Shown here: piece after piece, positions 1-12,550 of the stretch
How the letters are laid out: every line of letters begins with the position of its first letter
Numbering within the stretch: position 1 is the stretch's first letter
Origin: Rutpela maculata
Lineage: Eukaryota > Arthropoda > Insecta > Coleoptera > Cerambycidae
Assembly: GCA_936432065.2 (NCBI GenBank)
Contig: OW386291.2
Coordinates: 109,557,823-109,621,822 of the forward strand
Direction: 5' to 3'
Length of the DNA stretch: 64,000 nucleotides
Notes under the pieces: model-generated
Told to the model about the DNA's origin: nothing
What the model saw: only the letters and a program-made list of their open reading frames with translations
Database searches by the model: none
Made by a program: the position numbers and the translations under genes

Positions 1-810
1 TTCCACAATTTGTCCTTCATCCCTGCGCTTGATAGGCTTTTGGAGAAAATATTATAGAATGGTATTAGACTATTGAAAAGTCAATTTTTTTTTGATTTTC
101 GTAAGTAAAAAAAAATTCCTTTTTTTTAGTTTTCAATAGCCTGCGTAGTTTCTAAGATAACATTTAAACTAAACATTACGTCTTATAAACGTTCGGACGA
201 CACCTTTATACTTCCAGATCTCCGAAACGATTAATTCTATAAAAATTAGGAAAATACAAAATTCATCGTCCACTTAGTAGTTTTCTTATTGGTCTCTAGC
301 TCGTTTTCGCTCAATGTAATACCTTTCGAGTTATTTTTTGGGGGTGGGGTAGGGGGCAATAATTACACGAAAAGTGTGAAATATATGATTTTGCCAAAAA
401 GTTAAAGAGGGAGAATATTGCAAGCCTGTGCGATAAATAAGTGTGCAAATTTTTAGAGTTCTGAAAGGAAAGAAACTGCCTGAAAAATCCACTACCAAAT
501 TTGGCCCAAAACAAACGACATACAGAGAGAAAAAGCGAGTTGAATAAAAGCGTGTAAAAACATGTTATAGGAGAATTTTTAACCACTTTGATAATTTCAG
601 GGATTCATGATTAACCCACCACGTTTTTTGACATAGTAAAAATATTCCCCTTTATCTATATTTTACGTGAAAAACATTTTGGTTTATTTATTGCAAAGCG
701 GGAGAGCTCACGTTTTATTTTATTATAATTCACAAAATCCTAAAATATCAAAATTGACTGAAATAATGACATTACCATGTTTCCTTATTCTTGGAAAATA
801 TATGATAGCT
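1..810. other. AT-rich sequence without recognisable gene
   Basis: I see no coding region, RNA gene or bounded repeat here. Short open frames occur on both strands but have low-complexity composition and no motif. The stretch is probably intergenic DNA flanking the inverted-repeat element that begins near 811. Confidence 0.5.
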
Positions 811-1074
811 TAGTGACTTTGTTTGATACTTCCACTTTTGAGAAATAGCAAATCCTTTTAACCGTGAATAGAACTAGTCAAAATAAGTAGATTTTCGAAC
901 AGATCCACCTCGAGAAATCATGCCTGCTCCCCCTGCCCCCCCTCAAAGGAGCTACCTGTATCTGCCTATATATACATTTTTTTCTCAAAAACGATAGGAG
1001 CTAGAGGAATAATCTTGGCGTCATTCGATAGAGTATAACATTTTGTATAACACTTTTCTTTTGGAACTAATTAT

Positions 1075-1668
1075 TTTTTATTTATTTGCTTTTATCATGA
1101 TTAGAGAATATTATTTAGGTATTAAGCAAATCACAACTTACACACTTTTTTATTTATTACGAAATTACTTTCTTTCTCTATATTGTTGCCCTAATCTGGG
1201 CACGCAAATTTACTAGTTAGGTAAATACTTTAAAACACTCATTATTGGAGAACAGTCAAAACAACTACTCTTCTATTGAATTACATGATATGATTCCTAG
1301 CATTGTAAACAAAAAAATATATGTTGAAAATACTTAAATTATTTATTTAAATTCAGCCCATTCACACTTTTTTATTTAATATGAAACTATCTACTTTCTG
1401 TATATTGGTACCTTAATCTTAGGAAAAGACTTTAAAACACTCAGTATTGGAGAACCAATGAAAACAACTACTCTTCTAGCTAATTCTGACGAAGTATTGA
1501 ATTACATGATAAGTTTCCTATCATTTTAAGGCACAAAAAAATTATTGAAAATACTTCGTAATCATTTATTGAAATTCTGTCAAGAATTACTGAACCTTAC
1601 ATTCTATTTCAACTCTATAAAAGTTATACAAGTTTTTTCGAACTTGTTAGTTCGTGCCCAGATTAGGG
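1075..1668 (+). repeat. Family R tandem-unit repeat, copy 1 (inside E1 left arm)
   Basis: About two and a half units of roughly 250 bp. Each unit carries TTGGAGAACCAATCAAAAC-like, ACTACTCTTCTAGCTAAT-like and GAAGTATTGAATTACATGAT-like segments. The same unit recurs at 6785-7442 and 61915-62640, and a fragment lies near 30725-30765. The matching position of the E1 right arm (near 4330-4390) lacks this block, so it is an insertion. No protein is encoded. Its class is unknown; it may be a non-autonomous element or a dispersed satellite. Confidence 0.7.
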
Positions 1669-2356
1669 CAACAATATACCGGCCTTCCAACAACGACACA
1701 TGTTTGGCTATATTTCTAAAACGGCCCAATAAATCAAAATTCTACAAGGTACAAAAAATAAAGACCATTATTCTTTCTACCGATTCGTATATTATTTGTA
1801 TATGTTATTCGTTTAAATAAAGCCGACAGTGGTGTACAAAGAGAAAGCTGCACATATGCATAATGAATTTATTTAAAATAATTTATTGTTGTTATTACAA
1901 ACTGCAAAAATATTGATTGTACCTTTTCAAAATTATTTCACATTATTTGTTCTGCTATTTTTTTCATACAAAACCCCTTAGCAAAAAAATATGGTGAGGG
2001 CATTCTAGCTATAACAAGTTTTTGGCTGTCACGCAAACGACTCAATAAATTGGGCACTAGATAAAAAAAACTGCATTATTACCTTTTCTGTCAATTGGTA
2101 TATAATTTAAAAATATTATTTATTTATAAAGTCGCCAGTGGCGTGCATAGACAAAACAATGCATATAATTGCATTATAACTTATTTTTAATAATATTATA
2201 TTGAAAGCCCAATATTTTCACTATTTTGAATTCTATAAGACATTAACAAAAAAATATATAAATAATGGTAAAATTAACAAAAAACATTTAACAGAAAATA
2301 AAATAACTATATTATAGTACCTACTTTTAATGAAAGTAAATTTTAAATTGAATAAC

Positions 2357-3730
2357 TTAATTGCAACATTCTACATATGAACTCAATTTTGTACATTTTA
2401 AATTTTTTAACAAACATTTGCACTTAGGCCCACCAATTTTGCCCTTACATTTTAATAATACATTTGATGAAATGTTCTCGTTTTTGGAAGTAGTCCAGAG
2501 GTGCATCCATTTATCATTATCCATAATCCATCCCAATTTGGATGGATATGGGAGTTCTATGTTCGATTGACTGACCTTACCCCAAACAAATCCTGCTTGA
2601 TAAATACATCTATGGATATGAATTGACAAAGCATTCATTGTTGTACGGATTTTTTGTGAAAATAATTGCATTTGACATAGGTCGATATCATCTGTGTCGG
2701 AATACTTATTATTATGACAAATTTTGACAGCATTCTTAATTGATTATTATTTGGATTCTTTGGATCTGTAACCAAATCTATGAAAGTGGCGGTGACATCC
2801 GGAAAAGAATCCCAAGCTTCCCAACACTTCTTTTTTCCTTTTCCAAAAAAAGAAGTGGTGTCACAACCCGTAAATGAATGGAAAGAGGTTATTGAATATA
2901 TCTGTAGGTACAAGATATATATTTTAGATTCTTTGCCAAATTCTATCCATATGTCCTGATTTTCATTTTGATATTGATAACAGAGTGCTAGTACCAGAAC
3001 ATCAGTATCCACAGACTTTATTAATATTTTCTCTAAATTGTGCTCATAGCAATTGTGTGCATGCACGAAAATACGCGTATCCGCTTCCCTGTGATAATCC
3101 ACCACATTATCAACTGCTAAAGTAGTAAATACGTTTTTTAACAGATTAGGTCGTAAAAACAAATAATACTGTTTGTCAATGAAGTAGTAATGCTTAATAA
3201 CCATTTGTAAGAAACACATAGTCCTAAATTATGAAAGGTGTCAATCAATTCTTTTTGTCGCATTTGTGAATAAAGTTTAGTAGCTATATAAATGGATAGT
3301 GGATATTCTTTATAATGTTGTGTTGTCGAATTTGAAGAACTGTGTTTACAGGTAACATTAAATAGTATCAATTGCGACAATATATCAACATCATTATGTT
3401 TTTGAAACCCATCTTCTTTTGGACCAGAACATCTTAGAAGTGAAGTTAACAACATGATAGCTCCCTTCGCATAATTTCATCTGATTTTTCTTCGGTGTTG
3501 TCTGAAAGACTTCCTGAGAATTTATATTCTTTCTCCTGCATTCACTTTCTTAAATTATTTGTAACTTTAGATAAACATAGGCTTCCTCATCTTTATTGAA
3601 GTAACCATAGAGCCTTAAAGCTTTTGGGATGTTCTGAGGGAAAAAAAGTATGACATGTTTACCTTGTTTTCCTTCCTGAAGATGAGGCATTAACTTTAAC
3701 AAACGGTTTTTAATTCTTGTGCAATTCATA
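2357..3730 (-). pseudogene. TGCD-family PIN/XPG-nuclease-like protein gene, broken (E1)
   Basis: The gene reads right to left and uses all three minus frames. The N-terminal part (about 3730-3138) includes a GLCVSYKWLL segment. A central part (3219-2635) holds HREADTRIFVHAH, SVDTDVLVLAL and FHSFTGCDTTSFFGKGKKK. The C-terminal part (2671-2357) holds QLFSQKIRTT, YQAGFVWGK, then a Cys-rich tail with KCKCLLKNLKC. The EAD, DTD and GCD motifs sit in the order of the acidic residues of XPG/FEN-type PIN nucleases; that assignment is by pattern only. Relative to the family as I remember it, the middle region before HREADTR seems deleted. Frameshifts lie near 3150-3220 and 2690-2715, and there is a stop near 3570. 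Introns could explain one shift, but not the missing middle. It lies between the E1 inverted repeats. Confidence 0.75.
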
Positions 3731-4645
3731 TCAAATTGATTGATATCGGTTCTTTCGATCGATTTTAAGTTATCGATATATATTTTGATATTAATAATAG
3801 GAACTTTTAGTTTTTAATACGTTTACTTTTTTTACATAAATTAAGAATTATTAACTTTTTAAAACCATAAGTTATCTATTAATTCAGTTGGAAACATTAA
3901 TCGTGTTGATTCACATCCTTACAAGTCAATGCAAGACTAAAATAAGGGATATAGAGAAGGAGTAATGTTTGTCTAAGTGGCTACGATTAGTTAAATTTCC
4001 ACGTTTTTTTGTTATCATGTTGATTTCAACGAAAAACGCACAACTCCAACTTTTTTGAATAACTACTTGATAATCACAAGTAAATTTCAATGTCTTTTGC
4101 GGGTTGTAATATAATAATAATAAATTATTTTAAATAAATTCATTTTGCACATGTGCAGCCTTCCTTTTGTACGCAACTGACGGCTTTATTTAAACAAATA
4201 ACATATACAGGTAATATACCAATCGATAGAAAAAATAATGGTCTTCATTTTTTATATCTTGTAGAATTTTGATTTATTGGGCCGTTTTAGAGATATAGTA
4301 AATCATGCATCGTTGTTGGAAGGCTCTTGCCCTATTTTGCTGTGGGGTCTTAAAAAAAAGAAAATAGCAAAAATAAAAAATAAAGGACTTACGCAAAATT
4401 TTATACTTTATCGAATGGCGCCAAGATCATTCCTCTAAGTCCTACCGTTTTTCAGAAAAAAAAATATATATACGCAGATACAGGTAGCTCCTTTGAGGGG
4501 GTGGGGGCAGGGGGAGCAGGTATGATTTCTCGAGGTGGGTCTGTTCGAAAATCTACTTATTTTGACTAGTTCTATCAATGGTTAAAAGGATTTGCTATTA
4601 CTCAAAAGTGGAAGTATCGAGGCATTTTCGAGACGCAAGTCACTA

Positions 4646-5702
4646 CACTATGAAGATAACAATGGAGATAAATCTACTTCGCAGCGCGAGTCATCTCAAC
4701 GAACATGGCGTTGCTACGAGAAAATTATATTATACTCGGTTACAAATAACGTGAACGAGACTTAACAATTAAAATTCTGCACATCTCCGGCACGAGATAA
4801 TTGGCACAAACATTATTTTTTTTACCGAATGTTATTTATATATATGAAAAAGATTTATTATAATTCATTTGATGGCTCCCACAGATTTGCTTGTCATGTA
4901 TTTGTAGAATTTCTATTAAAAAATTATTCTCCACGCAGGTGGCTACTCTATCAATATAGTAACCGCTTTTGATGCGACATTATCTTACTATTGCAAGATT
5001 GCAAACCTAAACATATACCTACCTCGTCAAATAGTGATACAATATAATCGAGAATTTAAAAAAAATTTTGCTCTAGAATTTTTTAAAACGTGATACTTGT
5101 ATATATATCACTCATTGAATGGATGCTTATTATTTTTAATACCAACCAATGATTTATTTACAGAAGATTCACATGCTCTATTTTTAGTCAGTGTTGATGG
5201 ATAAGGCTGTGATGTGATCCAAGGACAGGTAATTGGCTGTTTGCAAAATATCTTTTGTGGATTTTGAATATTCGAATTATTCTTTGTCTGCTCCATTTCT
5301 AATCTGAAATAATTTTATTAGATATATTATCAAAATAAAATATTTTAATGCAAATTAATACCTCTCTTAGTAACAATCCTCTCTAACTGGAAATGCTATT
5401 TGTATTGTTCAATTATAAACAAGATTTTGTTTTAGCCATTGTTATCATTACTATTTATAGTTTTATTAATATGACAAACCTTCTGACTTTTATTGATAAG
5501 TTGTTTTTGACAATAAGGACCACAGCAAGCTAAGGTTTTGTCATTTTCATAGAAAACGAAAACTCTTTTTATTTCTGACATTTCTGTTTGGTTTGACTGA
5601 TTCTGGCCAAAAATCAAAGTTCTGGTTGGATTCTGTCTGTCGGGCTGGAGTGGAATTAATAGTTATCGGGTAAAAGATATAAATCCAAGCATGATACTCA
5701 GA
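4646..5702. other. No recognisable feature
   Basis: AT-rich sequence between E1 and a small MITE. Minus-strand open frames near 5108-5296 and 5432-5617 show no family motif and no splice or start context that I would trust. Confidence 0.45.
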
Positions 5703-5960
5703 CATACAGATTCGGCAAATTTAGTTTTATATAAGCATCCTGAGTTCAATGAGTGCAAGAAAGAAAACAGAGAAACTAGAAAAAGAAAGACGGACATTAT
5801 GCCACTACAATGTGCTCGCGGTTAGAAGTGATAGATAACGATGCCCTGCGTTGATACACGACAAGGTAATAAAAATAAAAATTCACGAAGTGTGGAACGT
5901 GCTGGGAGCGGTACATCCGTCGTTATTTTCCTAGTTTCTCTGTTTTCTTTCTTATACAAT
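5703..5960 (+). repeat. Family P MITE, copy 1 (one end missing)
   Basis: Begins ATACAGATTCGGCAAAT and matches 53617-53904 through a shared interior. Shared parts include a purine-rich GAGAAA stretch, a TGCCCTGCGTT segment, an ACAAGGTAATAAAA segment and a GAACGTGCTGGGAGC segment. The second copy ends in the complement of the start; this copy loses that end. Non-coding, probably a DNA-transposon MITE. Confidence 0.65.
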
Positions 5961-6784
5961 TATAGGTAAATTTGTATAAGTTAAAGTACAATATGCTCGT
6001 CTTATATTTCTAAGCCGCCATCTTCAGTAATGGATGTGACAAAACATATACAAGATTACAAGGGTATTTATAGCCAGAATTCAATACTTTCATTGTCCAT
6101 TTGGACTTTGTTTATGTGTTCACCAACTACTTTCAAAATTTTAATTTCATCCCAACATTGAGTTTTTGGTCCAAGAGCTAGCTACGGATTTCGTTACACC
6201 ATAGAGAATAGGACTTTCATAATATGTCCCTTATAGCATAACAATAAGATAATCGGAAGTCTGGAAACCGTCCGGGGGTGGCTTTGCGCTCGATTTTTAA
6301 GAGTGAATCAAAATTAATAAAATTGCATTATTATAATCAGTCTGGCACTTTGGGATATCAAAGTTGAAAATATTTCAAGTGAATAAAAAAATCGCCAGAC
6401 CGGTGGGCGGGTGGGTGTGTGGGCGGAAAGTGGGTGCAAGTGGGGGTTGAAGTGGCGCACAAAATTGCACTATTTACAGTAAAATAATCAGGTTGGGTTT
6501 GATTGAATATTCTAAAATACATTCCCACAAAATAATCATCCATATGCCAGACTGAAGTTCCGATGGAAATACCCCGCCAGACCCACAAAACCTCCCCCGT
6601 GAATGCGAGTGAGACCGTCTTATGCGCGCGCATGAGTGCCGTCTTATGCAGACTCCCTAATAGAAGGGCATATATGAACCATATAGTACAAGGTCCGGCA
6701 TAAGAAGTTAATACCCTCATCTGTTATTCATATAAGAAATAGTTTTTATGAAAGATAACACGTAGGCTAATAGATCGCGACTCT
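5961..6784. other. No recognisable gene; contains a G-rich tract
   Basis: A GGGTGGGTGTGTGGGCGG-like tract lies at 6403-6450. A short GC-rich patch with GCGCGCGC lies near 6630. The 120-residue minus-strand open frame across it (6358-6720) has no motif and biased composition, so I do not call it. Confidence 0.45.
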
Positions 6785-7442
6785 AATATACTACTTAGGA
6801 AAACACTTTAAGACACTCATTAGCGGAGAACCAATCAAAACAACCACTCTTCTAGCTCATACTGACGAAGTATAGAATGTAAGGTTCAATAATTGTTGAC
6901 TGAATTTTAATAAATGATTTAATTATTTTCAATTTATTTTTTGCCTTAAAATGCTAGGAATCCTATCATGTAATTCAATACTTCGTCAGTATTAGCTAGA
7001 AGAGTAGTTGTTTTGATTGGTTCTCCGCTAATGAGTGTTTTAAAATGTTTTCCTAAATAGTATGTTAGAGTGATCAGATTAAGGTACCAATATAGAGAAA
7101 GTAGATAATTTCATATTAAATAAAAAAGTGTGAATGACTGAATTTAAATAAATAATTTAAGCATTTTTAACATTTTTTTTCTTTAAAATGCTAGGAATCA
7201 TATCATGTAATTCAATACTTAGTCAGTATTAGCTAGAAGAGTAGTTGTTTTGATTGTTTCTCCAATAATAAGTGTTTTAGAGTATTTACCTGACTATAGT
7301 ATATTAGCGTGCCCAGATTAGGGCAACAATATACAGAAAGTAGATAATTTCGTAATAAATAAAAAACTGTGTAAGTTGTGATTTGCTTAATATCTAAATA
7401 ATATTCTCTAATCATAATAAAAGCAAATAAATAAAAAATAAT
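6785..7442 (-). repeat. Family R repeat, copy 2 (inverted arrangement)
   Basis: The first roughly 110 bp (6790-6900) run in plus orientation, then the same unit appears in minus orientation twice (about 6940-7430). This makes a foldback of family R. The block ends in TAATATCTAAATAATATTCTC, the complement of the start of copy 1. Non-coding. Confidence 0.7.
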
Positions 7443-7682
7443 TAATTGTAAAAATAATAATTAATTTTCCAAAAATTTCTTTGACGATTTTGAAGAATGT
7501 TTGCGCTGCGCTCATATAAACTGATCGCTACAGGGACGATAATAGATCACTCGGCTGAACGCCACCATTTGCACTAAACGTTCTCCTAGCAGACGTCGAA
7601 AATTTAAATAATTCAGCGCATAAAAATGACAGATTAAAGCTGTTTAAAGAATTCGTTCAGCTCCCAGGATTAAGTTTTAATC

Positions 7683-7930
7683 AGCACGGTAGCACGGCGA
7701 GCTAAAGCGTACGGCGAACTCGCCTGTCTATCGTGTACTGGGTTCGATTCCCAACTCCGTCACTGGCAATGTCGGTGGGTAATGGATATTCTCGAACGGA
7801 TGCAATCAATAATTGCCAAACATAATTTATTTAACGTCGGCCTATTTCCGCTACCAGGGCCTATCACCGACGCCAGGGGACGAGCTACCCCCAATCAGGA
7901 AATTTTGCCGAAACTCTTCTCTTGAGAAGA
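7683..7930 (+). mobile_element. tRNA-derived SINE, copy 1
   Basis: Has RNA polymerase III promoter-like boxes. An A-box-like GTAGCACGGCGAGC lies at 7689-7702 and a B box, GGTTCGATTCC, at 7741-7751. These are followed by CACTGGCAATGTCGGT. The same arrangement is found in the complement at 49631-49740, so it is a dispersed family and not a functional tRNA. The homology between the two copies stops shortly after TGTCGGT; the tail to about 7930 may belong to this copy only. No terminal poly(A) is evident. Confidence 0.7.
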
Positions 7931-9177
7931 GTAGGGACTTTTTACTTGCCTAACATTTAATAGGCACTACGTAATCCTCGTCTTGAAATTACATAGCTTC
8001 CGCGTATACGCTGATATACAAGCCGCTAGAAGGTGGGACGAGATCGCTGTGTTTCCCAAGATGAATTTCACCCATCCTGTACTAACTGCGCTGAACGTTG
8101 CTTCACTGGAGTATCGAAATACAGAACAGTCAAAACGCCTCTATGCTCACCCTTTTTTGATGACGCGCTTTTTGACAAAATCTTCTTCCCGACGAAGCCA
8201 GGCTTCATCTCAGTAGTTATGCTAATTCTCAACATATGAAAAATTAGAATACTGAAATATCCGAAAATTTTCATATTATATTCACATATTCGCATAAGAA
8301 AAAACATCAAATCTGTAGTAACTTTTCAAATTATGAATGCACTTTATTCATTTAATCCCTCAACGCTTGAGGAGCTATTTTGATACTCAATTTAAAAAAA
8401 AAATCGTTACCTACTGCTAATACATCGTCAAGCGTTAAATAGTTGTTATTAAGTATAAAAATAAATCATGGGACCGGTCCAAGTAACCTATTAAAGAGCA
8501 ATAACTACGATAATAATTTACTGCGTTAGTATTTTGTAGGTAATTAAATATATTAAGTAAATATCAAAATATGCTGCAATATGTGAAAAAATGCTTAAAA
8601 CAAATACCAAAATGGAAGTATTTTCTCAAGAAGTTCTACTCTGCTCTCCATACTAAACATAATGGAAAAAGAAACTCACAGAAATTTTATTTCCTATTCT
8701 TGATAAAATATGTATATTTGTACAAGAAAAAAACTTTAATTTTTTTTTTGTCTCACCTTTCTTCAAAATTCCAAAAATAATCTCCCGGACTGCGCTTGCG
8801 AATTTGTCCGTTTGCAGCCGTACTTTATAAACTCAATATTTTTATGAATTTAGGGGAAATGACAATAAAAAAAAATACTAATAGTAGAAATACAACTTTT
8901 ATTCACCAAACATAAAATATAAATATATAAAATAGCAAAAAAAAACTAACGGTGGGAGGAGTAAAAAAAAATGTATAATAGGAGTAAGAAAAAATAATGT
9001 GTAATAGGCGGATATGTATGTTTCCAGTAATTAAGTGCACCTCTTGTCGTGCGTAGAAATACGGTTCCCGACGCGAAAGGGTTAAGCAAAATTGGGACGT
9101 GCTTCCGAAACCATGAATTTTCCCATGTTTTTCTTATGGGAAAAAGACAATGGTATTGAAAATAATTAGAGGAAGCG
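7931..9177. other. No recognisable gene
   Basis: AT-rich DNA with A-rich runs (8868-8990). Short frames near 7983-8310 overlap on both strands and have no family signature. Confidence 0.45.
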
Positions 9178-9344
9178 TTATACTCTTCACCGATTTATTA
9201 TATAATTGATACACATTCTCAATCTTCGCAGTTTTAGACATTTTTAATTTTATCATACGGACTAAAATAAAGTAAAAAAAAGAACTACATCCAAAGCCTA
9301 CTTGGATTTCGAACCCGGAACCTTTGGGTTCTGAGTCAATTCAA

Positions 9345-10150
9345 TTCAAACAAATTTATTAGGTGTTTAGGAATACATAAATGCGCCTCGTTGGATCCCG
9401 GCCCGGAGCCAGCCCGGCAACCACGGCGTGGACGACGTGGTGAGTGCACGTCCGGTTCGGCTTGACGGTAATTATAAGGTTAGCAGAGGCTCCTGCCTGC
9501 CGCAGGCAGACTTAAAAACTAGTTAAAGTTAAAAAAACATGCTTGTGTCATGGGCCTAAAATTGATTAAAAAACACTATAAATAACTAAAAACTCACTAC
9601 GCAGGCGCACTTTTGGAAAAATTTTGATTGTTGATATGGGAAAACAGAATCAAAGGAACAAACCCGTTCGAACAAATGACGACCTCTTGGCTTAACCGCC
9701 GTCGAAGAAGGTAGGGTGGTTAAAAGATTTTGGAAGACAAAAAGAGGATAAACGAACAAAAAGGATAAAAGAACAAAATTGTACAAATATGATGAAGGAG
9801 TAAGAGGGAAAGTTGTAAAGTTGAGGAAAGATAAAGAGTAGCGTAGAGGTAAGTTTTGGAAGTGTGCCTAGGGGATTTGCCGGAAGATAGGCAACGCTTG
9901 GTATGGTAGGGGGTGTTTTATATCGAAAAGTAATGCGTTATGCTGTCTGATTCGGGTTATATTACGGGTTAGCAGACTATCGCGCCGTTTGAACTGGTAG
10001 AATCTTTGTGAGATTTTTTGGACGTAGTCCGCTAGTGGTTATGTCGCGGCAACGTGCATAGAGATCTCTGAGTCTGAAATGAGGCGCATACATTTGTGTT
10101 CTAAAACTTTGAATATCCGCATTGTCGTGACCGGGATGCTGCACCAAAGA
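9345..10150 (-). mobile_element. Degraded non-LTR retrotransposon 3' fragment inside family X
   Basis: On the minus strand the first part translates to a segment with VLEHKCMRLIS and QKISQRFYQFKRRDSLL. These resemble the end of a reverse-transcriptase ORF, where a KxLExxCLR motif and an FY/FR helix are typical of Jockey-like elements. A pyrimidine-rich 3' UTR follows, then a GC-rich stretch (9388-9470) and an AATAAA-containing end with TTGAATTGAATTG at the family-X junction. Stop codons interrupt the frame. The clade assignment is tentative. Confidence 0.5.
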
Positions 10151-10506
10151 ACTACACCACCACCTCTCACACGAAAAAATGTAATTTTTTACATTATAAG
10201 CGATGAGTTGAAATCATATTTCCACAGTTGGATATTATATTATGAAATGTATATCTATAAAATATATATATAGTATATAAGTATATTCAATATTTTCCAC
10301 CAGATTTCTATTCAATTACAAAAACATTTTTTTTCAAATTCAAATAATTAATAATTTTTTTTATTTATTGATCGATTTTGTTCAAAAACAATAGAATAAC
10401 TCTAGAATAACTTATTGTTCAATTTTCAATATACTCAGACTTTTCTTTCTTAAGTTATCGGTCTTAAAAGAAACGTGACTGACAGACGGACAGAGAGACG
10501 GACATT

Positions 10507-12550
10507 GGAGTATGGAATTAGCAGGAGGGTGGTCAAAAACCACAGCACTTAGGCCCCATTGGACCCCTTGTACATCCTCCCTCTAGGCAGACACTCGCCT
10601 AGGCCTTCAACCAACCTAATCTTTCGAAGTAGGTGGTGATGTTGCCTAGGGGCATCTCCCTTACATTGGCCAAGGTAGGCCAACGCTCTCCCAAAATGGA
10701 TTCTCTGATTGATGAGACGGCTGAATAGTCACAGAGTACGTGTTGAACCGTCTCATCTTCTTGTTCATAACCTCTGCAAAGAGGTGTTTCGCTTACTCTC
10801 ATATTGTATAGATGTTTCCTTAGCGGACAGTGTCCAGTCTGGATTCCTGTTATAAAACGTAGATTCCTTCTAGTCATTGCCAGGTAGTCCATTGCTGTTT
10901 TCTTGTTGGGATACGTGAGTAGTTCCCTAGCGAGCTGACAGCTGCTTGTTTCATCCCACAGCTTCTTAAATTCGTTGTGGGTGTTCTCCTTAATTAATTG
11001 TATTGTCGCCGTAATCGGTAACAAACTGGCCGGGCCTGGTCCAAAGATAAGTTGGCCTGCTGCCTTCTTGGCCAGTTTGTCGGCTTTTTTGTTGCCACTG
11101 CACTGTGCGTGTCCTTTCACCCAGCATACCGAGATGTTGTTCGTACTGGAGGCACCCACAAGTGCTTGATGACATTCCCATACTGCTCCTGTGGTTATTT
11201 TGTAACTTCTCAGGGCTAGTAGTGATTGTCTACAGTCTGTGTAGATCCTGATTGTTTTGCCCGTAGTTTGTCTGCGGACAATCTCTTTTGCGGCTATGGT
11301 TATGCCCGCCAGTTCAGTTTGTACTATGCTGGCTCGCTCATCCATAGTCCATTTATATTGGATTTGCAGGCTTCTGGAATATATTCCACATCCTGCCCCC
11401 TCCTTCTTCCTTGATCCGTCTGTGAAAATGTTTATCACACCTTCACCAGCGGTCTCGTTTTCACTATTTGTCTGTATTGTGTAGGGTCTGTCAAAGACAA
11501 ATCGGGGAGAGATACCATCTGTGCATGCCTGTAGAAGAGGCGTCTTCGTGACAGCCTCATTCTACAGGCGACTTCTGGTCTCCCCACAGCCTACATTTGG
11601 TTGTAGGCCAACGGACTTGAGGCGTGCCATTTTTATTAAGGCCACTTCTCCTAGATATAGATCCAGTGGTGGCAGACACAGCATTACCTCCATTACTCTC
11701 GTTGGCGTTGTTCGCATAGCTCCTGTTATGCTTAGGCAGGCAACTCTCTGCACTTGGCTGAGCTTGACTCTCGATGTAGTCTGTTTATTCTTAGGCCACC
11801 AGACCACAGCTCCATAGGTTATCATTGGTCTTATGATGGCAGTGTATATCCACATGACCACTTTGGGTTTCATTCCCCAGGTTTTCCCCACGGTCCTGCG
11901 ACACTGCTCATAAGAAATGTAAGCCTTTTTTAGTCTTCTGTCTAAGTGGAGATTCCATGTTAGTTTGGCGTCAAAGGTTACCCCCAGGTATTTCACTTCT
12001 GATGCGAAACTTAGTGTTGTGTCCAGGAGAACTGGTGCTTTCAGTGCTCCTGGTTTCCTTTTTCTTGTGAAGAGAACCATCTCCGTCTTCCTGGGATTAA
12101 CAGACAGCGAGTGTTCTCTGCACCATTTTTTAATTATTCTTAGAGCCCCCTGCATCCTTTCACAGAGGACTCCTTCAAATTTTCCGTTGAGCAGTATTGT
12201 TACATCATCTGCGTAGGCGATTGTGTGGAAACCCTCTGGGTTGAGGTGGCGCAAGAGGCTGTCGAGAACTAAGTTCCATAGCAGTGGTGATATTACACCT
12301 CCCTGCGGGCAGCCTCTCGCGACCATTCCTCGCACAGAAGCGTCTCCCACACTGATTTGTACAGCTCTTTTGGAGAGCATGCTGGATATCCAGCTTCCCA
12401 TAATCGTGGGGACGTTTCTCTCCACTAGGGCTGCCGTGATTTTTGGGAAGGTGGTTTTATCAAACGCACCTTCTATGTCTATGAAGACACCTAGGGTGGA
12501 CTCTTTATTGTCCAGGTATTTCTCAATCCGACTCGCGACCGCATGGAGGG
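10507..12550 (-). mobile_element. 5'-truncated R1/LOA-type non-LTR retrotransposon
   Basis: A 2.04-kb insertion. The host repeat sequence CGGACATT is present at both edges (10499-10506 and 12551-12558), an 8-bp target duplication inside the TGTCCG-rich tract of family X. The 5' end falls within the reverse-transcriptase domain. The 3' UTR is only about 90 bp, with no poly(A). The body is relatively GC-rich compared with its surroundings, which fits a fairly recent arrival. A more decayed relative lies at 54690-55600. Confidence 0.85.
10599..12550 (-). pseudogene. Reverse transcriptase-RNase H ORF of R1/LOA-type element, one internal stop
   Basis: A single minus-strand frame interrupted only by TAG at 11562-11564. 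Reverse-transcriptase motifs in order are GVFIDIEGAFDKT (first catalytic Asp), ARGCPQGGVISPLLWNL and IAYADDVTIL (catalytic YADD), then thumb sequence QRVACLSITGAMRTTPT. After the stop the same frame continues into an RNase H domain. It shows INIFTDGSRK (Asp), TELAGITIA (Glu), IYTDCRQSLLAL (Asp), WVKGHAQCSGNKKAD (late His and Asp), and a C-terminal Cys/His segment CRGYEQEDETVQHVLCDY. The first four codons upstream of position 12550 derive from the family-X host repeat, not from the element. All catalytic residues that I can place are intact; the TAG probably came from CAG. Confidence 0.88.

Larger units (their letters stand above)
811..4645. mobile_element. E1: long-inverted-repeat DNA transposon with a nuclease-like gene
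   Basis: Sequence at about 811-1075 and 1665-1900 is repeated in inverted orientation at about 4080-4645. Landmarks shared by the arms are GATACTTCCACTTTTGAG, a C/G-rich tract (934-950 against 4495-4520) and CCTTCCAACAACG (1681-1694 against the complement at 4310-4325). The left arm is longer because a family-R repeat is inserted in it (1075-1668). Between the arms lies the minus-strand TGCD-family pseudogene. The outermost bases are diverged, so the ends are approximate and I could not define a target-site duplication. Seen: inverted arms enclosing a gene. Inferred: this is a non-LTR-independent DNA transposon, now inactive. Confidence 0.75.

Noticed and set aside
6358..6720. 120-residue minus-strand frame
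   Set aside because: Composition follows a G-rich tract and there is no homology I recognise.
7683..7790. Functional tRNA gene
   Set aside because: A second copy at 49631-49740 shares the same non-tRNA extension, so this is a SINE; I could not fold a convincing cloverleaf.
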